Both the position numbers and the translations under genes were made by a program. A DNA stretch of 64,000 bases. It comes from Casuarina equisetifolia. Lineage: Eukaryota > Streptophyta > Magnoliopsida > Fagales > Casuarinaceae. The notes under the pieces are model-generated. The model made no database searches and had not been told where the DNA came from. It saw only the letters and a list, made by a program, of their open reading frames with translations. Of this stretch, positions 21,281 through 34,465 are shown piece after piece; position 1 is the stretch's first letter, and every line of letters begins with the position of its first letter. The DNA lies in contig CM052357.1 of assembly GCA_028551475.1 (NCBI GenBank), positions 4,325,931 through 4,389,930 of the forward strand. The letters are read 5' to 3'.

Positions 21281-23071
21281 ATAGGTCATGTTGGCAGTGC
21301 ACAAGTGTAGGCTTGCTCTGAAAAAATACTTATGATGAGATGGAATTTTATTGAACAATCACTTTCTCTTGCTTGTTTATGTGACATCCTACGCTGAGTC
21401 TATTTTAAAAGTTGTCAAAATAGAAAGATCTTCATATAGTTCTTTATCTTTGTTTCTGGATGTTTGTCGCTTCCCTCTTTATTCTTTGTTGCCTTCTGCT
21501 TTAATCGAGACTTATGCTTGTTTTTGTTTGCTGGTTTCCTTCTTTTTTATTTTATTTTATTTTTTTTTATCATCAGTATTTTACTATATTGAATTTTTCT
21601 CGATGTTGAAATGAATAAACGCTAAAGGATCCATATCTTAGGTTGAAAAATGGGAATCGGCACTTGCATTGGAGGAGACTGGTAAACTCCCTACCAGATC
21701 ATTGACTCATTCTCTTGTAATTTGCTTGTGGAAATTTACAATTAAATTCAGTTCTTACTATCTTCTCTTTGGTTACTTTATCTTAGGTTATTGAATGCAA
21801 TTTGATTTTCATCTGTCTTTGATAGCTAATTAAGCCTAAATGTCCACATATCAATGCTCTAGGGATCCATTTTCTAGAGAAAATTTGCAAGTAGATGTCC
21901 ACATATTGTAGCAACATTGTAGTTTGCTAGTTGGGTTGAAAACTTTATAAATATAACTATAGAGTATCAATTTACTTCATAATTATTATCTGTATTGAAA
22001 CATTTGATCTGTTAAAAGCATTCATAGGAGTGGTGTTGTAAAGCTCTCAAGTATTTGGGAGATGAATAGACATTTAGGGGGAGTTCATGTCATTATGACA
22101 GTCCTCCTAGAGATTGCTATGAAGTTCTTCTATGTATTTCTCTTAAATCTCTTTTGATTTTCTTTTTCAACAGATTTCATGTGTTATATTATGACCATTG
22201 ATTGCTCCTGTATGGCATCATCTCCATGCACCTGTGTTGTTAGTGTGCTCTTTAGTGTTTCAGTTTTTGAATTTTTCTAATGTTCATAGCTATCGCATAG
22301 CATATAAGGTCCAAACTTTCATCTCTATTGAGTAGCTTGAATGCAGAAGAGTCCGCAAGAAACTTACGTCCTCAAAATCCAAATGAATTTGAAATGGCTA
22401 GAAAGTCGTTGAGAAACAGTAGAAGAAACCTATGGTGTTTTTGCATATCTTAAGTGTTACCAACATTCAGTTCAAGTTCCTGTTTTTCATTTGCAAGAGT
22501 GTTAAACTCAAATTTAAGGCTCTCCGGTTCTCCATTCATTCAATAAAACATGTTGCCAGTCACATGATTCATAATCATGGCTGGTGTACTGTGAAATTGA
22601 GACCAAGTAATTCTTTTAAGCTGCAAAAAATAGGTCAACGAAAAATAAAATCTTCACAAGCATAAGAGTCTGAATGTTAGCTTCATTTTCCTTGAAAAGT
22701 TTGACAAAGAAATAAAAAAAATCTCAACCAATTAGGGTTTACATGGATAGGAGAAGAGTTTACAAGTTTCTTGCTTTTCTCCTGGTTCGAATGATAGAAA
22801 CCATTTCGTTTCCCATCCATTACGTAACTTAAAAACAATACAAACATTTTGCAGCACTCTATAGATCCAATCATTCTGAAGAAAATGTCTGGAGTCCTGA
22901 AGCTAAATTTCAGCTCAAAATTACTGAAGATTAACCACTACGAATGGCTTGACAGCTAAGAAACAACTAGCGTAACAAGAAGACACTGCAGCCTCAATAA
23001 CCAACTAAAAGCCAAAATCTTCAATAGTAGCGACTCATCTCCTACTAGAAATTGAGAACAGCTGGATGGAT
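21281..23071. other. Intergenic region between the TNL and the KASI pseudogene
   Basis: No gene seen. The first part is the TNL 3' UTR. From about 22680 the sequence aligns with the KASI 3' flank at 36800-37060 (for example CATTTCGTTTCC, AACAATACAAACATTT and CTATAGATCCAATCATTCTGAAGAAAAT). The 21300-22680 part has no counterpart in the right-hand copy, which jumps straight from the TNL remnant to this segment. Confidence 0.65.
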
Positions 23072-25090
23072 ACTCGAGGCTTGAATGCGGAGAAGCTACG
23101 ACAGAGTTGTGTCCACCGAATCCAAATGAAACCGAAATGGCTGCAGAAGTATGAAACAATTAATGACAACGAGATAAAAAGGATGCTGAGGCGTCGATGG
23201 CAGATGGAAATGAAAATCCAGTGTTTTCTACGCATTTAAGCATCATACCAACATTCACTTCATGCTGCCACTTCTTGTTTGCAATAGTGTCAAATTCAAC
23301 TGGAGGCTCTGGATTCTGCAAAGCCATCGCATGACTCATCATCCAAATGTTTAACAAAATCAATACAACTTGTTTAGTGTGAAATTTAAACCAAGTCATT
23401 CTTTGTGGTTGTCAAAATAGACCAAAGGGCAGTAAAAAATGCATAAGCACAAGAGTCCAAATTTTTACTTCCAGAATATCTAAGTCCAACTAGTCTGATG
23501 TTTTAAACATGTTTGCAACTTCATTCTGATACGTAGACAAAAACAAGCATTAGAAGAAAGTAGCGCATTCAAATTGATTTATGGTAGGATGCAGCCATCC
23601 AGTTGTTATGGCTTTCCCTGCGGCAATGGTTCCCGCGGCACCAAGGCAATGCCCAATCATTGACTGAAACAAAACACAGACAAGGGAAACGAAATCAAGC
23701 GAGGGAAAGGAGATTATCATATGACCAGCTTGAATTTGAAAAAAGAGCAATGGAAGTAAGCACTTGGAGAAAGATTACCTTCGTTGCATTGATTTTGATC
23801 TCTGTTAAGTGTTCTTGAAAACCTTTTTGATGGCATTTATCTCAGCCAGGTCACCAGCAAGTGTGGAAGTTGCATGTGCATTTATGTAGTAAACCGGGAA
23901 AATTAGGACACTAGTTCAATTCCCCCAGTTTTTTTTCTTTTTCTTCTTTCCCCCGAGAGTTTGTTTCGCTCTCTGTGCTCGTCATTCATAAATAACCATA
24001 GGGGTAAAAAATAATCAAAGTTAGAGCATGAATTTCAAAGTAAAAAGGAGTGAGGAGGAGGAGGAGGAGAGGAGGAGAGGAGGAGAGGAGGGGGAGAATA
24101 AACACAAACTAGACATAGAAACCACAAGTTCAAAATGTCAGACCACCCAAAAGCTTAAGGTTATGTTTGTTGACTCCCATCTCAATCATTCACCGCTCAA
24201 GAGGCTTTTATATCAACAACATACATGAAAAGTATCCTCTCGCCTTTATCTATACCATCCAACAGAAAGGCACACGAAATGGAAATTTTAACCATAATTT
24301 CATACATGGTATATGTATTTTGGGGGCCTGAACATCCAGTCACATATCAAAGACACTTTAGAGAACCTAAACATTACATCAACATCAGATAGGAAATAAA
24401 AAACAATGCCAATTCTTTAGTTAAGCTGCAAAAGAACTTTTACAATGTTGCTACGGCCATCATTATGCAATTCTAACCAACTTGAGTTTGTCGCTTCACT
24501 TTTCCTGAAACACCCGTTTCAACTATATCACTGCTTTCTAAAGCACTGACAACTAATTATTATTCACTATCAATGGGACAGAAACGCTTCATTTGTTTGT
24601 ATAAAACAAATTCTTGAACATGGTTTTCCCAAAAAGTACTACTTTTCCATTATATGGTTGGGTAGTCCCAGGCAAGAGGGGGAAGATGGCTTTGTTTCGA
24701 GTTCAATCCTTTTTGTGCAAAGTCATAAGCCATCCATTCTATATATCTGTTACTCAAATCTATATACTAATATCCTACATGAATTATAACCCATCCATTC
24801 TAGTGCAGCTCACCTTGATTTTCTAGATGCTAAAAGCAACTCATGAGAAACAAACTAGAATATGGGGACTTTATAGGTACGAATTTGGTCTCCCGTGAAC
24901 ATGGTAGATAATGTAATTGAAGCTGTAATCTCCAAGAAGAAATCTTGATGGGATTTGACTTGAGATAACAAACTACAACCAACATGGCAAACATCATAAC
25001 GTCTGTTGCTTCTAAATTAATTAGCAGTTCAAATTCTGGCTCCTACTAAACGATTGAGGAAACCGTAAACAAAATCCAGCAACAAACCCA
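23072..25090 (-). pseudogene. KASI 3'-end pseudogene (duplicate of 37062-39430)
   Basis: Minus-strand copies of KASI exons 4-7 and of part of intron 3. Exon 4 (about 23893-23780) keeps YINAHATSTLAGDLAEINAI but has lost the acceptor AG (CCAG became CCGG) and has a 2-bp insertion near 23805 that breaks the frame. Exon 5 (about 23664-23575) has a 9-bp deletion in the GGLEAIATV region. Exon 6 (about 23315-23248) is intact. The last exon keeps SFGFGGHNSVVA but has a 1-bp deletion just after it, and the stop TGA became CGA. Homology to the functional gene continues through 24000-25090 (intron 3) and stops there. Exons 1-3 with the active-site cysteine are absent. It cannot make a functional enzyme. 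Confidence 0.9.
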
Positions 25091-25149
25091 ATCCGTGGTT
25101 ACATTTTTCAATACGAAAATATTTCCAATTAATCAGACGAATAATTACA

Positions 25150-25890
25150 TTTTTCTAACAGTTTCTTTGGAAAAAATATTAATATTGAAAAATGGGCTCT
25201 AACTAAAATGGGCATTAATTCTCTTTTTTTTTTTTAATTTTAATGTTTATAACTTAATCACTTTTATGCCTGAAAAGAAAATAGATAAGTTTGAAATGAA
25301 GAAAATAATATTTTAAAGTAACTTTTCCTTTTTCTTAAAATAAAGAACGTTTAAAATGAACATATCCACAAGTAAGACTATGTAGAAATCTTGATCAATA
25401 CAAAAATGTAGTTATTTATCTCATTAATTTAAATTAACAAATTTCTTCGTAATCAATTTTTTTGGTAACATCTAATATCGATCTTCTGAATATTTATTTT
25501 TGAAAATATAAATAAATTACAAAGATGGACTTAGCTGAAGGCATTTATTCTCTTCTCTATCGAATTCATATAATATTAATAGCTTTATTTATCTTATTTG
25601 AAACAAGAAAAAGAAAGACCATGTTTCAGCCACACCAAAATGCACCGTTCTATCAAAGATATGACGCCATCTTTATCCCCCAATTCAGTGATCCTTTTGA
25701 TTTGACTATTTGAGCCGAAGGTCTATGAACCCCGAGCCATGGCCGACACCAAATAGGAGGTCTAGTGAAGAGGCATGGCAAAGGAAGCTCCGAAGTCCCA
25801 AGTCCCTTGCTTATCTCGAGCTTCTGCCGCTGCTAAGGCCCCCAAAAGTGCTGACAAGAAGCACTCACTTCTAAACTCAAATAAATGGAT
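25150..25890 (+). pseudogene. Duplicate of the HMG-box gene promoter and first exon
   Basis: The segment aligns with 42500-43240. Shared words include AAAAATGGGCT, TTTATTTATCTTATTTGAAACA, ACGCCATC, CCCCAATTCAGTGA, ATTTGAGCCGAAGGT, AACCCCGAGCCA and AGGAAGCTCCG. The ATG at 25775 opens MAKEAPKSQ, the counterpart of MAKEAPEPE in the live gene, and the RASA stretch is retained. The splice donor is lost, the frame runs to a TGA after about 39 codons, and no later HMG exon follows before retroelement sequence begins at about 25900. Confidence 0.8.
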
Positions 25891-26049
25891 CTCGTGATGC
25901 CGACCCACCGAATGGGTCTCAAAACCCACAAATTGGGTCCCGCGGCCCACTCATTGGCTGCTAGATTGGTGGTTCTGGCGTTACATGTGGCTCGCTGAAT
26001 AGCTCCCATGGGCTGCTCAATGGCACCAGTGACCCTTTAAAAGGGTCAT

Positions 26050-26380
26050 GCGAGTCGCGCAAAGGACTCCCCTAGGGGTCGTGCGATGGCCTTTACAGGG
26101 AAGGATTTCATGATGGGCCATAGAAGGATTTCGTGGAAACGGCAGAAGGTTGTCATCACCCATCTGACAGAGAGGGAGGTTCTGCCTCCAATGGACATGA
26201 CAACTCTTTCTCGAGGCGCATTATGGACTTTGATTTTCCAAAGCTTACGTGTCAGGAAGATCCAACAGCTTGGATTTTTATGGCTACTAAATTTTATGTC
26301 AACAAATTTAAAGTAGGTGAAAGTAGCTTTCTGGAATACGAGGGACTTAACCATAAGTTGGTTGCAAGCTTTTAAGTTAG
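26050..26380 (+). mobile_element. Gypsy gag fragment
   Basis: The frame ending at 26375 reads MDFDFPKLTCQEDPTAWIF then KFYVNKFKVGE, the form of the Ty3/gypsy gag sequence (DFPKFDG-DPTAWI-KAEQYF). The stretch just before it (25890-26050) contains repeated AATGGGTC and GGCCCAC words of unknown origin. It is truncated and abuts an LTR of the opposite orientation. Confidence 0.55.
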
Positions 26381-27606
26381 TGTTAGGTGAAATTTAAATG
26401 CAAATAAACATGTTGAATAAGTAATATAATGATAAGTAAGATATCATCCTATAGAAACTAGTGATTATTAAGCTAACTAATTATTAATGATAAACAACTC
26501 CTAGAATTTATTTAGCAAATCAAATTGATAGATGATAGATTAATTAACTAAATTTAAGAAAACTAAATACAAGAAATATGTTAGAGCATTTGATTTTACC
26601 ATAATTACTAGATACTAATGTTATTATTTATGCTTGCAAGATAGATAATATCTATGTGATGATATAACTTCATAATTTATTTATTATCTTATATCTAGGT
26701 ATAGCAAATCTACTTAGTTCATTAATTCACTATATTTTTATATGTAAATTGAAACAAACCAAATGCATTATAATCTATAAACATTCTTAGTTTACACTAA
26801 AAGCCATACAAAAAATATGATATATGTTTATCTATATTTAATTTATGGTTACATATTCTAAGAAGTAATTGCATATTATCTCATGTTGGTCTCAAACATG
26901 CAAATATGATCATTCAAGTGGTAGCTAATCACTTAAAAGTATTAAATACAATAATATGCAACTTTACATAAATAAAATATCTTACAAAATATAACAATCA
27001 TAAGATTCATACCATAATAATTTGGTTACATCGTAGCTCTAATAAAAATAAACTAAAGCATAAAAAAATAATGAGGGAAAACAATAATAAGAAATAAAGA
27101 AAGCATTTTGAATCCAAGAATAAGAAGGCTGCCATCTTTTTTATCTTTTATTCAAGAAAACCTTGAGTTGTGTTTAATTTCCTTCTCACCCTCTTTTGCT
27201 TATTCTATTTTCTTAAATAAAGTTTTGGGTTTAGACCTTATACCAATGGAACTAGGTTTTGGATACCTAAAACAATTGGATTTTGAACTCATAAATTAAT
27301 TGAGATTTGAATTCCTAACATGACTGGGTTTTCTATTTATTTAGAAAACCCAACAACAACAGAAAATTTATTAATAATCATCCAAAGCTCAAGCCCCATC
27401 TTGACTTTTTTGATCTTGATATTATGATTTTGTCACATAATATACATCAGGTTCTCTCTATTCATCCTTTTTCTCCATACCTTCTTGTACTACAAAAACA
27501 AGACAAATTTAGGTAAATAAAAATGAGTTCAAATGTTTTCTCACAATTATTAAAGTTATTTATTGTCTAAAATAGGTAAAATAATTCTATAAAAATAGAG
27601 TTATCA
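26381..27606 (-). mobile_element. Gypsy-type LTR, minus orientation
   Basis: Read on the minus strand this block starts TGATAACTCTATTTTTATAG and ends CACCTAACA, about 1226 bp, and matches 32620-33849 on the plus strand over its whole length. The preceding minus-strand sequence AAGTTTAGGGGTT resembles a polypurine tract, so this would be the 3' LTR of a minus-oriented element whose internal part lies to the right. Confidence 0.7.
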
Positions 27607-29640
27607 AAACCCCTAAACTTAAGATTTTACTAGTCCTCAAGTAAAAGCAATAAACAACATATGTTTTTGACAAAATCCCTTTATGAAAGTCTCCTAAAAT
27701 TGCTCAACTTAACAATTTAAAGAAAAATATAACTTTCATCCAAACAACACAATTGTTTTATAAGATAAGATAAACTCTTAATTATGTTTACCACGTGTAT
27801 ATGTGTGAGTCCCCATCTTTTCAATTATATGCACTCTAAATAGATCAACATTGGTATACAACTTCTTAAAAACTCTAACCAAATCTCGTAGGTTTGCTTT
27901 TCATTTCTCTCTCCAGTAATGTAAACTAATCATCTAACCAAGAATCAATATGACTTTCATAAGCTTGTAATGTAAGGTTGGGCTAAGGGTAAGATGGAAG
28001 TCATTTAGGCTTAAATAACTTATGAACACATTATTTTCTAAGATCTCATAAAAAAACTCTTGTCACTTTCTACCATCACTTTGCTCATTTTTTTTTGTCA
28101 AAAAATGTTTGATTTCACTTCGATTCTAACACTTACAAAGCCACAATCATGCTTACATCAATAAAAAAAAAGTAAAAGTACTAAACATGTAGTCACCACA
28201 CTCTTGTCTTGCCAATCATTTTAATTACTATACTTAATGACTTGATTTAGAACATTGAATGGCTTGAATATGATAAGGAATGATAAGAGGATTCCATTCT
28301 TAGGCAAATGTTGTACTTTTTTTTTTTTGCAGAAATGAAATACTATGGCCTACACAATCATTGCAATTAATTTCTTACCATGCTCTATCTTCCTCTCAAC
28401 CTTTATTCATCTGAAAAAAACTTCCATCCTATAAGTTAATATATTCATGGGCATGGGACGATAAGATAAGTTGTTCAAGACTTATGGCTATATATATGTG
28501 GGTGTCATAAAAAAAAAAGATAAGAATCAAGGCTCAATAGGGTGATTGATGATAAATAAATAAGGTTAGCTTGAAAGTCTCAAACGATCCAAAGAATGAC
28601 CTAAAACATTTTCTCAATTAGATGCAACCTAGAATTTTGCCTCAAGAGAAAATCAAACAAACTCTAAGATCTAGGTAAGATCTAAGAAAATCATATACTT
28701 TACATGAATGTTCTCAAGAGATACACACAATTTAAAAAATGAAGGACTTTTAGTACTCGATAGGTTGATCAACATAATCAGAATCACACTTAACTCACAC
28801 CACAATTACAAGTTTGAACAAAATCTATATCTTCCAAAGAATCACCAAGAATTCACAACAAGAGATGTAATCATGACATAAGAATTTTTTTATTTTTCAA
28901 TTAGATTTAGCTCAAAATTTATTTTTCTACCCCTAAACTTGAATGAAACATTGTCCTTAATGCAAAAAGAAAGAAGACAATAATAAAGAAGGAACAAGGA
29001 AACTCCCCTAATTGTAGGTTATGTCAATGTAGAGTTGTGAGGAAAATGTGGTGACAAACTTTCAGCAAAAGACTTAAATGAAAATACTTAGGTTGCCTCC
29101 CAAGAAGCACTTGTTTTATAGTTTTTAGTCAAACTATCCCAAATGTTGTTGCTCAAGGAGGATGAACTCCAATAGTTTTGGAGACAGCTTGTGTTGCATA
29201 ATGGCTTGGCATTCTATAATCAACATTACTGTCTCATATATTTTCAGCTTCCTTTTGTTCTCTAGTATCTCTTTCAAAAGTTTTGCATAACTGATCAATT
29301 AAATTGAGCATTTGTAAAAGGAGTGTTAATGTGCAATTTTAAAGATATATTAAGGAACTCCAAAAATTGCTTATCTTTTTCATGTTATTGGAATCTTGGG
29401 TGAGATGGAGTTTAAGGCATAAAGGACTTAGGATTTTCTAGAATTAATTTGCTTCTAGGTGCCTCCTCAAGTTACATGCTGACATCTTTATTCATATCTT
29501 TGACAACCTCATTGTCAGCATCATTTTCTCTCACTTGCTTACTACTTATTAAGGTTATTGCCTTTTGCAGTATCTATAAGGCTTTTCTCCATATCGCAAG
29601 GCAAATGACTCTCTTGACTCTCTGAGATCATGCTAATCAG
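27607..29640 (-). mobile_element. Remnant internal region of a Ty3/gypsy (Athila-like) element
   Basis: There is no readable protein, but the minus strand contains CTTCTTGGGAGGCAACC (29090-29115), a motif that in many plant Athila/Tat gypsy elements lies just after pol. The position, about 1.5 kb inside the adjoining 3' LTR, fits. Boundaries on the right are unclear because plus-strand Copia sequence starts at about 29640. Confidence 0.5.
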
Positions 29641-32600
29641 TTGACTCATTTGCACCTATAATCTTTATATTGAAGCTCTTGTCTTTGAAAGCTCACTTTT
29701 TGATTATGAAATCTTGCTTCAATCCTTTTTATAAAGTTCTATCTACATCTAATCTTCTAAAGCTACTTCATATGGACTTACTCGAACGTATGAGAACCAT
29801 TAATCTAGGTAGAAAGTCATTTGTATTGGTAATTATGGATGATTTGTTTAGAAATACTTAGTATTTTTCTTAGCATATAAAAATGAAACCTTTAAAATGT
29901 TTAAGTAATTTTACGAAAGAATTCAAAATGAATTGAAGATGTGTATCAAGTGCATTAGATCATATCATGGAGGTGAGTTTGATAATTATCAAATTGATGA
30001 ATTTTTTAATGAAAATGGGATAAAACATGAGTTTTCAACTCTTAAAACCTTTTAACAAAATGGTGTAGTAAAAAGAAAAAACAAAACTATTCAAGAAATG
30101 GCTAAAGCAATGTTGATAGAAAATAATTTGCCTAAATATTTTTAGGAGAAAGTTATAAATACAACTTGTCATGTTCTAAGTAAGGTTTCAAGTAGACCAA
30201 TTATCAAGAAGACTCCCTATGAGAATCTAAGCAATAGTAGTCTAAATGTAGAATATTTCAAAGCTTTTAGCTATAAGTGGTTTGCTCATAATAATAGTAA
30301 AGAGAATTTAGGAAAATTTGATGCTAAGAGTGATGAAAGCATATTTTTAGGATATTCATATCATAGTAAGACTTATAGAATATTTAATAAAAGGACTTTA
30401 GTTGTGGAAGAATTCATACATGTTGTATTTGTTGAAATTAACTTTTCTCTTCCAAGATAGATTGATAAATTCCACAAATCCAAACCACAAAGGTACAGAA
30501 TGTTAAAACTAAATCTTAAAGTTAGGATGGTGCATCTACAACAAAAGAACCCTTATTTCCTAGGGTCCATGGTGAAGTAGATCCAAACCAAGTCATAGGC
30601 GATAACTCATAACAAGTTAGGACTAGATCTTCTATCTAAAATATCTATGAGTTTGTTACTTTTCTATGTCATGTAAGGTCTAAGAAAACAAAAGAAGCAT
30701 TGGATGATAGTAATTAGATTGTGGCAATGCAATAGAAACTAAATTAATTTAGGAGAAATGAGGTTTGGATCCTAGTCAAAAGGCTTGAGCATTAAACAAT
30801 TATAGGTACAAAATAGGTGTTTAAAAGCAAAGCTAAAAAATGTGGTAAGATCATAAGAAACAAAGTTAGGTGGTATTAGGGTATAATCAAGAGGAAAGAA
30901 TAGATTTTGAAGAAACTTATGTACCAATTGCTAGGTTAGAATTCATTAAAATATTACTTGCCTTTGCATGTTATAGGAACTTCAAACTCTATTAAATGAA
31001 TGTTAAAAGCTCTTTCTCAAATGGATACATTAAGGAAGAAGTTTATATAGAACAATCTTTTAGTTTTAAAGATAAAAAATTTTCAAATCATGTTTAAAAC
31101 TTAAATAAAGCACTTTATGGACTCAAACATGCTGTTAGAATTTGGTGTGAAAGTCTTAGTGAATTTTTCCTAAAGAATGGATTTGACAAAGGACATGTAG
31201 ATACACATTATTTATAAAGAACAATGATACAAATCTATTGGTTACACAAATATATGACATTGTGTTTGGATTAACAAATGATAGCATGGTTCATGATTTT
31301 GCTAACTTGTTGAAAAATAAATTTGAAATAAGTGCACCTGGTGAATTTAATTACTTTCTAGGATTACAAATCAAGCAAACTAATTTTGGAATTTTCATGA
31401 AAAATTGATGACTTGTTTACTGAGTTTGATCTTAGTTCAACTAAACCACTATCCACACCTAAGAGCACATCCATTAAAATAAATGTAGATTTGCATGTCA
31501 AACCCTGCAATGCTAAGTTGTACAAAAGTATGATTGGTTCACTCCTTTACCTTACTACTTCTAAGTTAGACATTCTGTTTAGTGTGTTCATATGCACGGT
31601 ACCAATTTGCTCCTAGAGAATCACACATAAGTGTTGTCAAATGAATTTTTCAATATCTTAAAGACACACTAAACTTAGGCATTTGGTTTACTAGAGATTC
31701 AAACTTCACACTTCATGCATATAGTGATATGGACTATGTTGGCTATTGTACAAAAAGAAAAGTAATAATGGCATTTGTCACTTTTTAGGAAGCATGATCT
31801 TCGAAAAAACAACAAAATGTTGCTATCTTAACTATTAAGGCAGAGTATGTAGCTTTAGGAAACTATTACTCTCAAATTCTATGGATGTAGTCAAAATTAA
31901 AGGATTATGACATACCTAGGGAAACAACCACCATTAAATGTGATAATACTACTGCCATTAATCTTACTAAGAATCCCATCCAACATTCCAAAACAAAACA
32001 CATTGAAATTAGGCATCACTTTATTCAAGATTATGTAACAAATAAGCATATTGCTCTTGAATATGTGCACACTTCTCATCATTTGGTAGATATATTCACT
32101 AAACCACTTGATAGACAAACATTTTGTACACTTAAAAAAGAACTAAGAATATGCAGCCAACAAGATATGTAACCTTCAATGTGTTATTTGAATTTAAATA
32201 GGGGAGAGACCTCTTAAATAAAAAAAAAAAAAGATGCTGAAATGGAAACTTTGGGATTTCCAACTTGATTTTTTTTAATATGTTCCTATGACTTTGTTTT
32301 CATCATTATAAAAAAAGGGAGATTGAGATAAGTATACTATTTTTTTATGATGAGTGATTATATAATTATCTTCACGATTATGTGTATTAAATTAATAATA
32401 TTCATCTTGGTGTTGAAGTTATATTATGATAAGGATATTACTATCTTTGATCATGGAAATAATGAAAGCATTGCTCTAATAGCCTTTGTATTCATTTAGA
32501 ATGGACCATATACCTTGATAAACTTGTCTTATAATGTTCAAATCTAATAAGGCATAAAAGGAAAGCTTGGATTGAAATGCAAAGGAGGACAATCCAAGTA

Positions 32601-34462
32601 CAAGCTTAAAAAAGAATCATGATAACTCTATTTTTATAGGGTTATTTTACCTGTTTTTAGACAATAAATAATGCAATGCTTATAAGAAAATATTTAAATT
32701 CCTCGTTATTTACTTAAATTTGCTTTGTTTTTGTAAAATAAGAAGGCATAGAGAAAAAGAACAAGCATGGAGAACCTAATGCTTATTATATGGAAAAAAA
32801 ATATTGTCAAAATATCAAGATTAAGAAAATCAAGATGGGCTTGGGCTTTGGATGATTGTTATTAGATTTTTATTGTTATTGGGTTTTCTAAATAATTAGA
32901 AACCTTATCATATTAGGAGTTTAAAACCTAATTATTTTAGATATCCAAAACCCACTTCTACTAAAAGAGGAGATAAGTATAAACCTAAACCCTATTTAAG
33001 AGAAGAGAAGAGGAAGAGAGGGAGGAGGAAATTGAGCACAACTCAAAAGAAATGACAAAAATTCAAGGTTTTCTTAAAAAGAAGACAAAAAGGGTGATAG
33101 GCTTCTTATTCTTGGATTCAAGATGCCTTCTTTATTTCCTTATATTGTTCTTCCTTATTATTTTTTTATGCTTTAGTTTATTTTTGTTAAAGCTATAATA
33201 TAACCTAATTATGATGGTATGAATCTTATGATTGTTATGTTTTGTAAGATATTTTTTTTATATGAAGTTGCATATTACTGTGTTGAATGCTTTTAAGTAA
33301 TTAACTACCAATTAAATAATATGATTTGTATATTTAAGATCGACATGAGATGATATGTAGTTGCTTCTTATTATGTGTAACCATAAATTAAATATGGATA
33401 GACATATATCATATTTTTTATATGGTTTTGGGTGTAAACTAGGAATGTTTACAGATCCTAATTAATTTGATTTGTTTCAATTCACATATAGAGATATAAT
33501 GAATTAATAAACTTAGTAGGTTTACTATACCTAGACATAGGATACTAAATAAATTAAAAAGTTTTACCATCACATAGATATTATCCCTTTTGCAAGCATA
33601 AATAATCAATATTAATATCTTATAGTTATGTTGAAATCATATGCTTTAACATATTTTGTGTATTTAGTTTTCTTAAATTTACTTAGTAAATCTATCATTT
33701 ATCATTTTTATTTGTTAGAGAAATTCTAGGAGTTATTTACCATTAGTAATTAGTTGATCTAATAATCATCAATCTCTATGCAACGATATCTTTCTTATTA
33801 TTATATTATTTTTTTGACATATTCATTTGTATTTAAATTTCACTAAACAAAGCATAAGGATAGGTTAACTTGTGAAGCAAACTTAATTGTGATAACCTAA
33901 GAAAAATGATTGAAACTCCAAGTTTACTATGTTTAAAGTTATGCAAAATCTAAGAAAAGTTGTGTATATTGTGATAATCTATTTATAATTGCTTGGATCC
34001 TATTCTGTATGCTTTGATTTCATTAATTTGAGAAAAAAATAGAAACCTAGATTTACAATTTAATTTATATGTTGTGGCTTCCTCTTATTTGATTCTTGTC
34101 ATATGCATTTATATTAATTTCTAAAAGGACCAAGCAATTTATGCTATGTTGATGTACATTTAGGAAATTACTTTGACATGCTGTTAGAGGAGGTGGGTTG
34201 GAGAGTTCCTCCATTATATAAATGTGTGTGCACACGGCTTTATTTGCATTATTTATTTATTGTATATTGTTTGATAATTTGTAGACAAAAATGCTTTTGA
34301 TTTTGTGTTGAATGCTTATTGGTTAAATATATAGATTATTTAATATTGGTTTCTCATGTAATACATTAATGGTGAGATTAATTAGGCATATTTTTTTACA
34401 TCAAGGAATAAGACAAACTAAACCTAATTCACCCCCCTTTTAGGTTGCCTAGGGACCAAACA
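29640..34462 (+). mobile_element. 5'-truncated, decayed Copia element with 3' LTR
   Basis: Integrase remnant from about 29660 (LLHMDLLERMRT, then FVLVIMDDL), reverse transcriptase pieces from about 30890 (FEETYVPIARLEFIKILLAF, NKALYGLK) and the RNase H end at about 31690-32170 (AYSDMDYVGY, TKPLDRQTF). Stops and frame shifts are frequent. AAAAAAGGGAGAT at about 32314 is a plausible polypurine tract, followed by a TGAGATAAG LTR start and, at 34428-34462, the AATTCACCCCCCTTTTAGG...AAACA end. No 5' LTR is visible in the same orientation. The right end lies inside the NB-ARC region of a dead TNL copy. Confidence 0.7.
32620..33849 (+). mobile_element. Solo LTR (same family as 26381-27606) nested in the Copia LTR
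   Basis: The 1230-bp block starts TGATAACTC and ends TAAACA. It is the near-complete reverse complement of 26381-27606. The flanking five bases are AATCA on the left and AAGCA on the right, a target-site duplication with one mismatch. This supports an independent insertion followed by LTR-LTR recombination rather than a single large inverted repeat. Confidence 0.65.
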
Positions 34463-34465
34463 TGG

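Noticed and set aside
24028..24228. Glu/Arg-rich small frame
   Set aside because: It derives from a GAGGAG simple repeat within the KASI intron-3 duplicate, absent from the counterpart near 38290.
26381..33849. One 7.5-kb foldback transposon
   Set aside because: The LTR-type ends, the near-matching 5-bp flanks of the right copy and opposite-strand retroelement remains inside fit two insertions better.
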